DNA from: Terebella lapidaria
Lineage: Eukaryota; Annelida; Polychaeta; Terebellida; Terebellidae
Assembly: GCA_949152475.1 (NCBI GenBank)
Contig: OX424566.1
Location: 32,216,423 to 32,280,422, forward strand
Direction of reading: 5' to 3'
Length of the DNA: 64,000 nucleotides
The notes beneath the pieces were generated by a model. That model searched no databases. It worked only from the letters and a program-made list of their open reading frames with translations, and was not told the origin of the DNA. The translations under genes and the position numbers were made by a program. Numbering within the stretch: position 1 is the first letter of the stretch; every line of letters starts with the position of its first letter. Below, piece by piece: positions 55,680 to 64,000 of this stretch.

Positions 55680-58216
55680 GGTTTTACATTGAAGGTGTAA
55701 TATTAGATGACGTAGCCGAACTACGTACAATGTCATGGTGTCTGCACGCCGCCCCATACTCCGGTGCTTGCCAAATGTATCCTCTAGCGGATCCAGGCAG
55801 AACTTCTGGGTGTATACAAACTGCAGCTGGTGTCGCAGAAGGAACTGTGTTGCCTCTGTCATCGAACACACTGCATAACAAGAATATAATTTTGAAAAAA
55901 AAATTTAGGATATGGGTACAACATATATAAAGTCAATACTTTACAAGTGAAACACTGGCTCGCAAACCGGTCATAATTACTCCTTTATATGTTGGCTCGC
56001 TCATGAACAGTTGATTTCTGCCTTCCCAGGCATGGCACACATTTGAGATTTCCAATCATGGAAGTACTTTAAGAACACAGTTTTCAGCCACTGGAACAAA
56101 ATTTCTTAATTTAACAGTTTACCATTATTTTGTGTAATAAATCAACATCTATTTTAGAACACAAAAAAATTACCCCAAATCTCTCATCATTATCACTGGT
56201 GTATGGTTTCCTGAATGGCTTCACTGTCTGACGGGCTTCATCATGATGTCGTACGTTCATGCAGTCAAAAAATTTGTCCACGAGAAGAATGAAGCGTGCC
56301 GTCTCCGCTACTTCAGAGCCTTCATACTTGAGCAAAACCTTTTTGTACGATGCTGGAAGATGTTGAAATCTGTCATATTTTTTGCTAGAACTAAAACTAT
56401 TTTGAACTGAAATTTGTTGTTGAAAGTTCTTTTGGAAGACCAGAAACTTTATCCTCAATTATTACAGATGATAACAAAACGTCAACTTCTGGGAGCAATA
56501 GGCATTTGGAAAAAGTTTTACCTGAGCAGCAAGTTTGACTTTCATCTTGCTCTGGGGAGTCAGAAATATGTGATCGTAGGTGAGTTTTGTCTTGTACAGG
56601 TGTCCCTCTATGTTCTGCTCCCATAGTTTTTGTATATGAGCCCAAGCCATGGGAAGTCCGTTACACTGCAAAATTTGAAACGCATGTCCACAACTTCTCT
56701 TTACTAATGTACAATGTATGTATGTCATTACCTGCTACATGTACATACATATTAGGGGAGAATGCTAACCTGAAGAAGTCGTTTTGCATCTGGAGACAGT
56801 TTGTGACGCATACAATTTGTTCCTAAGAGTCTTGAGAAGATGTGGAGGATCTGATACGAAATAGATGAATCTGTCAGGTGCATAGATGTTCACTGTTTTT
56901 TAGACAATGCCACTGTGATGGTCCGCGCACTTTTCGGCAGGATGAAGGCTGTACATTGTCATGTTTGGTGTTGCTTTATCTGATGTTGATGCATTTACCT
57001 GGGAATCATAAAACTATACGTGTATACGATGAATATACAACTAATACCAGCTTTTACATATCATGGAATCAGTACATGTATGCTTAGCTGTTACCCAGTT
57101 AAAAACATTACCTCAACGTGCAAAAGCAAAATGTGATACATTTACAAAACAAAATGGGCATGTACCTTCAGACCACATGAAGTTTCGAGATAGTCCAGAC
57201 ACTCCCACATATAGTACATGAGAGAATCAGACCTTGCAGCGCCACGTGTACCGAAATATGCAATGTTGGCCTTGATACTGTTGGTGACGCCAACAGCCAT
57301 GAACATCAAAACGTGATCAGCCATATTGTCATCAAATATCCTGAAATAATAGATTCAAAATATACATGTATGCAAAATTATTTGTTCAATATACTTTTAT
57401 AATTTGTCTACCATCATAAACACCTACATACATGTACATTCACACATCAACAATTTAGTCAAAATGTCCTACATGTACCCTTGACAGGTCCATCTGCTCT
57501 GGAGACACATAACCCACTAGTTCCTGGCCCTTTCTGTCAAACACCGAGTTGTGTTGGATCATCATCTCGTCATGCATCAAACAAATATGGCGCTGGGACT
57601 CGGGTAGCTTCGATGCTTGCTCCTTGATGTCTTGCAGGACATGTTCCTGGAAGCCAGGCTTGGTGTGTATCACTCCAGTGTAATCACGCAGAGTTGATTC
57701 TCCAGGCAGACGCACAACTCCCATCTGCCGCAACGTGCCATATATAGCTGGGTTAATCTGGCGCACAAAGATACCGAATTGATCAGCATTGGATGCCATC
57801 GCATTCCTCTGTTTTTGCAAATGAACGCTTTTTTCTGTTCTTGCCAGAACAACTTCACAAAGTTATCCAGGTGATCTTCTGGAATGTTTTCGTAGAAGTC
57901 CATCAGTTCGGAGTTGAGAGTTTGACTAACTGGTAGGCTTTTGGTTTCCAGCTCAAGCCGAACTTTCTGTAGCTCTGCTGTTAGAATCTTCTCTCTCTCT
58001 TTCTCAGTTCTAATACCTCCTGTACTAACAGATCTTTGTTTTTCAGCTTTGATACAGGAGCATTTGGATGGAGAGTAACTACCGGGGTCTTGGTGGTTTT
58101 CAACAGCTGGCATTGAACATCCTGGCAGCTTGCACACGCGTGAGGTTCCTGTTCTCCAGCTGAAGTACTAGACACCTGTTGGCAGGCTCTGGATCGGAGT
58201 CTCCAGGACGGTGCTC
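55680..58216 (-). pseudogene. P-element-like (THAP9-type) transposase gene, multi-exon, decayed
   Basis: Exons read on the minus strand. 58216-57479 opens after TTTATAG and encodes a coiled-coil-like KEREKILTAELQKVRLELE, then GMRWHPMLI, RLPGESTLRDYTG and MHDEMMIQHNSVFDRKGQEL. 57340-57166 encodes DDNMADHVLMFMAVGVTNSI. 56665-56522 (exactly 48 codons, CAG before and GTAAAA after) encodes KLTYDHIFLTPQSKMKV. 56352-56174 encodes YEGSEVAETARFILLVDKFF. About 55870-55680 encodes KFCLDPLEDTFGKHRSMGRR. These blocks in this order are typical of P-element transposase and THAP9-like proteins, which cut and join DNA through an RNase H-like core. Damage: a 2-base CT expansion near 57995 and a frameshift near 57785. 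The join from 57479 to 57340 is also out of frame. No THAP zinc finger was found. Confidence 0.72.
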
Positions 58217-59241
58217 CTATAAAGCGAAAAGCAATATTACAAAAGCAATAATATCTACATACGTGTACCATGTCAAAATTCATGAAAAAGCTGGAGCATG
58301 TAAACATTTTCAAACTTCTATCAACAAACTAGTGACCTTGATCTGTTGTGATTTCTCTCAACCACTGTGTCCCTGATGTTGCTGGATTGCCGCACAAGCC
58401 CTCATCACGTGCCCTCATCCAGGACATCCAGGACAGAGCCCTCATCCAGGACAGAGCACCAAACTACTGACTCGCTTCAACAGGTTGCGCAGACCAGATG
58501 TTTCACCCGAGTCGCACAACACAGTTTTCCCTTGTGAAATTTAATAGTATTTGATCTTCATTTGTGTTTCAGTTGAGTAATATCATCATACATGTTCTTA
58601 TCATTTATATGAAAACGAACCGCTCGATGAAGAGGAAAATAATCGCAAATACATGCAATAAGTTATCATTCATTCAGATCGATTGATGCAGGTAATTCAT
58701 CTTAATAAAACAAGCGTTCATGTGCATAATGTGTGTTCAATTCAAATACCCCGAACAGCTACTGTGGCAGAGAAGTCAGAAGAAATGGTGATGGTGATGA
58801 TGATGTTGTCATTGTGGAGTTTTCCCAGTATGATGTCTGATGTATCACTCACTTTCACCCATGGGAATGCAATGATCTGTCGCACAACACGTCGGACCTC
58901 ATCGATGGTGTAGTAGTGCACTTTGAGTTTTTCTTCTGGTGGTGGCCTTCCATTCTGAAACATCATATGTTTTTTGGAACATGATGCACATGTACAGTGT
59001 ATCCCGATATAGTCGTCAATCACCAAGGCTCGCAAAGAGCAAAAGCTTGTTTAGCAACTTTGATGTCAAGCTGACACTCATTCAGTCGTGCTGTATACAT
59101 GTCATACATTCTATATTATATCTACCAGAACATGTAAACCTCTGGAAATATTGCCACTTGTACCATTTGTATTTGGAGATAAGAACCAAAGATGATGAAA
59201 CATATTCAGCTATTCATTATATTTTGTGATAAAACATACAA
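57939..59241. repeat. Segmental duplication, copy A
   Basis: About 1.3 kb matching 62101-63395 in the same orientation at high identity. It covers the 5' part of the first large P-like exon, the following upstream sequence and the candidate 34-codon exon. Differences include a CT repeat length change and a 6-base indel near 58243. From 59242 to 59801 nothing is recognised. Confidence 0.93.
58853..58954 (-). other. Candidate internal exon upstream of the P-like gene (copy A)
   Basis: A 102-base open segment lies between a good acceptor (GATGTTTCAG) and a strong donor (GTGAGTGA). It encodes 34 residues including PPPEEKLKVHYYTIDEVRRV and VRQIIAFPWVK. It is duplicated with the surrounding 1.3 kb at 63006-63107 with its splice signals intact, though one base after the donor region differs. 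Protein family unknown; it could be an earlier exon of the P-like gene. Confidence 0.4.
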
Positions 59242-59801
59242 TTTTATTAATGTTTTCGTTTGGCATAAAACTTGTTTGGCATCATTTCAAACTTCTATAT
59301 TCAAAACTGAAAAAGTTGGCGATTATCTACCCCAATGTTGAATAATGGTTCCAAATGGTATCAAGGAAATTAAAGCAAATTTGGGAATTACATTATCTTC
59401 ATTCCAGTAAGAAATGTAATATTCGGGAAGTTTTGGAGTTAGATGATACGGGTGTATTCTTATAAAATATCCTTCTTTACGAAGAGGTCTATTGTGTACT
59501 TCGAACATCAACAGCATGGCAAATTTTGTTCAGTCTCACAAATTCCATGTGAAATTTAACATTGGAGTAGATTGCCAACTATTTCAATTTTCAAAATAGA
59601 AATCTCAAATTTGGTGAAATAATATGTTTTTGAGCCGAATAAGAACAAATGAAGATTCAAATTGATCCGACAAATCTGAATGAAGTTATGGTAAAAACTC
59701 ATGTGACATTTTGTGTTAAACTTCAACTTGACGTTCAGTTTAGACATTAAGACAGGTGTGTGAAAATTAAAATGTAGATCTATAAGCAAAATAGATATAA
59801 G

Positions 59802-59925
59802 CCATTGCCAGCCTCGCCGAGCATGCAGTGCACTGCCTGCTGAGCAGCCTAGGCGATGCTGCGCGGAGCTCAAGCTGCCTGCTGATCTCATGGCTGATCT
59901 GCTCGGCGAGGCTGACAAGAGGCAA
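59802..59925. repeat. GC-rich fold-back element
   Basis: ATTGCC-A-GCCTCGCCGAGCA at 59804 onward pairs with TGCTCGGCGAGGC followed by GGCAAT ending 59925, about 14 perfectly matched bases plus outer pairing. The ~90-base loop is GC-rich and partly self-complementary (CTGCTGAGCAGCC), contrasting with AT-rich surroundings. The minus-strand ORF covering it is probably chance. Confidence 0.75.
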
Positions 59926-60228
59926 TACATGTACCATCTAGATCTGCAGTTGAGTTCATAACCAGTTCTAGATATATCGCCGTATCTGTTTTGATAAAAC
60001 ATTCCTCCTCGAAATGCCTCGAACAGATGAAGGCTGTGTCTTGATTCAATGAGGGGTTGCGGCGACATGATACAAGCAGTTGTCATTTCCATTCTTCGAC
60101 CCCAGCCTCAGTGGTCTTTCCTCCCATTGATTTTATTCTAAAAAAAACATAGGCCAAAGGGACCTGTAGCTTACCGGCTCGCCAATAGGAGATCGGACTG
60201 ATGGTCTGGTAACTTCAAGGTTACAAGT

Positions 60229-61510
60229 ATATTCAGCATATATCATTTCCTATATGTCCACCATTGATTCGTAGGCAGGAAAGTTGACAACAAGTGAGAT
60301 ATGTGCCATTTCGTGCTCTGACCTTGAAAATGAGGTCAAAGGTCATATCCGAAGTCACGAGAATATTCAGTATATATTATTTCTTATATGTCCACAATTG
60401 ATTCCCAAGCTGAAAGGTAACTAATAAGCGAGATATTAGCCATTTTGTGCTCTGACCTTGAAAATGAGGTCAAAGTTCAAATTCTAGGCAATCAGAATAT
60501 TCAGCATATATCATTTCCTATATGTCCACAATTGATTTCTAAGCTGTAAAGTCGATAATAAGCGAGATATTAGCCATCTTATGCTTTGACCTTGAAAATG
60601 AGGTCAAAGATCATATTCAAGGTCATGAGAATATTCAGCATATATCATTTCTTATATGTTCACAATTGATTCCCAAACTGTAAAGTGAATCATAAGCAAG
60701 ATATTAGCCATTTTGTGCTCTGACCTTGAAAATGGGGTCAAACGTCAAATTCAAGGTCATCAGAATATTCGGCATACCTGGTATATCATTTCCTATATGT
60801 CCACATTTGATTTCCAAGCTGTAAAGTCGATAATAAGCGAGATAATAGCCATTTTGTGCTTTGACTTTGAAAATTAGGTCAAAGGTCAATTTCAAGGTCA
60901 TCAGAGTATTCAACATATATCATTTCTTATAAGTCCACAATTGATTCCTAAGCTGTAAAGTCGATAATAAGCAAGCTATTAGCCATTCTGTGCTTTGACC
61001 TCGAAATTAATGTCAAAGGTCACATTCAAGGTCATGAGAATATTCAGCTTATATCATTTCTTATATGTCCACAATTGATTCCCAAGCTGTAAAGTGAATA
61101 ATAAGCGAGATATTAGCGAGTTTGTGCTCTGACCTTGAAAATGAGGTCAAAGGTCAAATTCAAGGTCATCAGAATTTTCGGCATATATCAATTCCTATAT
61201 GGTCAGAATATATTTCTAAGCTGTAAAGTCGATAATAAGCGAGATATTAGCCATTTTGTGCTCTGACCTTGAAAACTAGGTCAAAGGTCAAATTCAAGGT
61301 CACGAGAATATTCAGCATATATCACTTCCTAGATGTCCACAATTGATTTCTAAGCCGTAAAGTCAATAATAAATGAGATATTGGCCATTTTGTGTTCTGA
61401 CCTTGAAAATGAAGTTAAAGGTCAAATTCAAGGTCACGAGAATATTCAGCATATATCATTTCCTATATGTCCACAATTGATTCCAAGTCTCTAATCTCAA
61501 TATTAAGTGA
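60229..61510 (+). repeat. 134-bp tandem array with AGGTCA half-sites, about ten units (copy 2)
   Basis: The landmark ATTCAGCATATATCATT recurs at 60231, 60364, 60499, 60633, 60767, 60908, 61042, 61176, 61310 and 61444. Intervals are 133-135 except 141, where CCTGGTAT-type text is inserted. Each unit carries CTGACCTTGAAAATGAGGTC then AAAGGTCA and TTCAAGGTCA. It is the same unit as at 15000-15600 but in the opposite orientation and with more copies. A weak TTACCGG word at about 60171 may be a remnant of the element end seen at 14876. Confidence 0.93.
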
Positions 61511-61547
61511 GATATCAAGAACATTGTGGCCCATTATAAAGCATCCT

Positions 61548-62091
61548 CTGTCCCCGAGGATACCATCAACTCAGTAGCCTTCTGGCTTGTGATTGGGTAC
61601 TTTTCTACTTGTCATGTATCTATTCCATGGGGTTAGTTTCGGATTTCTAATTATTTTCATAGGTTGTTGGGCAGTTGTATACTAATTCCATCAGGTGTAC
61701 AGTAGAAACAACTGTATTTAACACACTGTGTGCCCCTGATGACGCCAGTGTGTCTTTGGATAAACTATTTGGTCGGGATTTGTTTCTATTGCAAAATGTA
61801 TTTTACGTTTGTTATAGGTATCATTAAAATCTGATTGTATTAGTGGTAATAGATTGATACTTACATTCATACCACTGAGTCGGTGTCACTGCTGGCGGGC
61901 GTTAAATCTGTCCCCGAGGATACCATCAACTCAGTAGCCTTCTGGCTTGTGATTGGGGACTTTTGTACTTGTCATGTATCTATTCCATGGGGTTAGTTTC
62001 GGATTTCTAATTATTTTCATAGGTTGTTGGGCAGTTGTATACTAATTCCATCAGGTGTACAGTAGAAACAACTGTATTTAACACACTCTAT
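61548..62091 (-). repeat. 360-bp family in tandem (one full unit and a half)
   Basis: CTGTCCCCGAGGATACC starts at 61548 and again at 61908, exactly 360 bases apart, with the intervening units nearly identical. The second is cut at about 62091 next to the segmental duplication. On the minus strand it reads as the family at 35034 and 40492, including CTCAGTGGTATGAATG then AAGTATCAATCTATTACC. Confidence 0.9.
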
Positions 62092-62100
62092 TTAACACAC

Positions 62101-62376
62101 TTTTGGTTTCCAGCTCAAGCCGAACCCTCTGTAGCTCTGCTGTTAGAATCTTCTCTCTCTTTCTCAGTTCTAACACCTCCTGTACTAACAGATCTTTGTT
62201 TTTCAGCTTTGATACAGGAGCATTTGGATGGAGAGTAACTGCCGGGGTCTTGGGGGTTTTCAACAGCTGGCATTGAACATCCTGGCAGCTTGCACACGCG
62301 TGAGGTTCCTGTTCTCCAGCTGAAGTACTAGACACCTGTTGGCAGGCTCTGGATCGGAGTCTCCAGGACGGTGCTC
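62101..62376 (-). pseudogene. Truncated duplicate of the first large P-like transposase exon
   Basis: From TTTATAG at about 62377 the minus strand encodes the same cysteine-containing N-terminal part and LRKREKILTAELQRVRLELE in one continuous frame. Here the CT run is one unit shorter than in copy A and no frameshift occurs. The coding sequence is lost at the duplication edge (62101), so it has no catalytic part. It shows that the copy A frameshift arose after, or separately from, the duplication. Confidence 0.75.
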
Positions 62377-63005
62377 CTATAAAGCAAAAAGCAATATTAC
62401 AAAAGCATCTACATACGTGTACCATGTCAAAATTCATGAAAAAGCTGAAGCATGTAAACATTTTCAAACTTCTATCAACAAACTAATGACCTTGATCTGT
62501 TGTGATTTCTCTCAACCACTGTGTCCCTGATTTGCTGGATTGCCGCACAAGCCCTCATCACGTGCCCTCATGCAGGACATCCAGGACAGAGCCCTCATCC
62601 AGGACAGAGCACCAAACTACTGACTCGCTTCAACAGGTTGCGCAGACCAGATGTTTCAACCGAGTCGCACAACACAGTTTTCCCTTGTGAAATTTAATAG
62701 TATTTGATCTTCATTTGTGTTTCAGTTGAGTAATATCATCATACATGTTCTTATCATTTATATGAAAACGAACCGCTCGATGAAGAGGAAAATAATCGCA
62801 AATACATGCAATAAGTTATCATTCATTCAGATCGATTGATGCAGGTAATTCATCTTAATAAAACAAGCGTTCATGTGCATAATGTGTGTTCAATTCAAAT
62901 ACCCCGAACAGCTACTGTGGCAGAGAAGTCAGAAGAAATGGTGATGGTGATGATGATGTTGTCATTGTGGAGTTTTCCCAGTATGATGTCTGAGGTCTCA
63001 CTCAC

Positions 63006-63107
63006 TTTCACCCATGGGAATGCAATGATCTGTCGCACAACACGTCGGACCTCATCGGTGGTGTAGTAGTGCACTTTGAGTTTTTCTTCTGGTGGTGACC
63101 TTTCATT
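63006..63107 (-). other. Candidate internal exon, copy B
   Basis: Duplicate of 58853-58954, with acceptor TTTCAG-like and donor GTGAGTGA retained. It differs by a few residues (for example SPPEEK against PPPEEK and YYTTDEV against YYTIDEV). Confidence 0.4.
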
Positions 63108-63555
63108 CTGAAACATCATATGTTTTTTTTTAACATGATGCACATGTACAGTGTATCCCGATATAGTCGTCAATCACCAAGGCTCGCAAAGAGCAAAAGC
63201 TTGTTTAGCAACTTTGATGTCAAGCTGACACTCATTTAGTCGTGCTATATACATGTCATACATGCTATGTTATATCTACCAGAACATGTAAACCTCTGGA
63301 AATATTGCCAGTTGTACCATTTGTATTTGGAGATAAGAACCAAAGATGATGAAACATATTCAGCTATTCATTATATTTTGTGATAAAACATACAAACACA
63401 TAAATTGATCCTGAATGTATGTCAAACGAAGTACCAAATGCTACACATACATCGCATGAACACTCCTGAAATATTGTATGAATGATTGAGCAATGTAACA
63501 CAAAAACAACAAAAACAACAAACAATAACAAAGTATAAACAATGTCGATCAAATG

Positions 63556-63684
63556 CCTTTTCTTACAGGTGGCTTCCTACAAGGTGGTTTCTTTGTGGCT
63601 GATTCAGGCATGAATTTCGTTGGGAGGCTGAATAGTTTCAGTTTGGTTGATCTATCTGCGAATTCATATGCACTAATTTGTAAA
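63556..63684 (-). other. Possible terminal exon, unrecognised
   Basis: After a weak acceptor (TTACAAATTAG) the minus strand reads YEFADRSTKLKLFSLPTKF and ends PPCRKPPVRKGI before a stop. The basic, proline-rich tail resembles a real C-terminus but no family is recognised. The rest, to 64000, shows nothing clear. Confidence 0.2.
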
Positions 63685-64000
63685 TAATAGATATTCTTAA
63701 GGGGTCTAACAAATCCACAACTTGCATGTATACACAGCAAATATGATGCACCTATTTTGACGAAGAAAACGTCATAAGAAAGTGAACAACGAACTGGCGA
63801 TAATATCATGGACTCATTTTCAATGTACATGTAGTAGAAGACAACAGCTGAAAATTATGTTGTGCTGGTAAATTTAGTAATGCGGTGAATTTAGTTTCTA
63901 TGTGATTCTAATGAATGATGTCAGAATGACTAGTTCACAATACAGCATGATAAATGCACATACCGGTATATATTGCCAAAAAAATATATCTAGTGGTCAG

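Larger units (their letters stand above)
62101..63395. repeat. Segmental duplication, copy B
   Basis: Matches 57939-59241 in the same orientation. Its left edge touches the broken 360-bp repeat. It carries only the 5' part of the P-like gene. Confidence 0.93.

Noticed and set aside
59556-60092. 178-codon minus-strand ORF
   Set aside because: It is created largely by the GC-rich fold-back element, and its composition changes abruptly inside it. No motif.

Overview
This is a eukaryotic window, AT-rich and repeat-dominated, with no bacterial gene organisation. The organism is probably a lophotrochozoan, most likely a mollusc. The clues are a Steamer-like (Mag-lineage) Ty3 retrotransposon, an LDLa-LRR-7TM receptor of the GRL101/relaxin-receptor type, a P-element-like (THAP9-type) transposase locus, Penelope-like reverse transcriptase debris and tandem-core repeat elements. 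This is inferred from family content; no species marker is present. I found no intact single-copy host gene. The intact long ORFs are retrotransposon genes, and the host-like genes are broken.

Layout. 1-5 kb: a LINE 3' fragment split by a 423-bp TTAA-flanked terminal-inverted-repeat element, a Penelope-like RT fragment, and a degenerate ~167-bp tandem repeat. 5-10.3 kb: palindromes, a fold-back hairpin, a ~0.88-kb inverted-repeat element and a tRNA-Val-derived SINE. 13-15.6 kb: a 360-bp-family repeat copy, a 77-bp minisatellite, and an element carrying 134-bp tandem units rich in AGGTCA half-sites. 16.66-32.34 kb (minus strand): two ~7.4-kb Ty3/gypsy elements in tandem sharing the middle LTR (LTR-internal-LTR-internal-LTR), flanked by one CAAA target duplication and inserted in a second copy of the TTAA element. 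34.3-41.7 kb: LINE RNase H debris, then a Penelope-like RT relic interrupted by a 360-bp-family repeat, itself interrupted by a complete young 5.1-kb Steamer-like element. 42-53.2 kb: satellites, a solo LTR of the tandem family, an Arg-tRNA-type SINE and a two-copy ~1-kb repeat. 53.2-54.9 kb (minus): an intronless, frameshifted LDLa-LRR-GPCR pseudogene. 55.6-59.2 kb (minus): a multi-exon, decayed P-element-like transposase gene, whose 5' 1.3 kb is duplicated at 62.1-63.4 kb. Between those copies lie a fold-back element, a second 134-bp half-site array and a tandem pair of the 360-bp family.

How the parts work. The upstream member of the Ty3 pair has intact gag and pol in overlapping frames, joined by a -1 frameshift signal (GGGAAAC, 8-nt spacer, stem-loop). 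The other has intact gag but broken pol, so its movement would depend on enzymes from an intact copy. The Steamer-like element has one continuous gag-pol ORF and LTRs differing at only two bases. It is the youngest dated insertion here.
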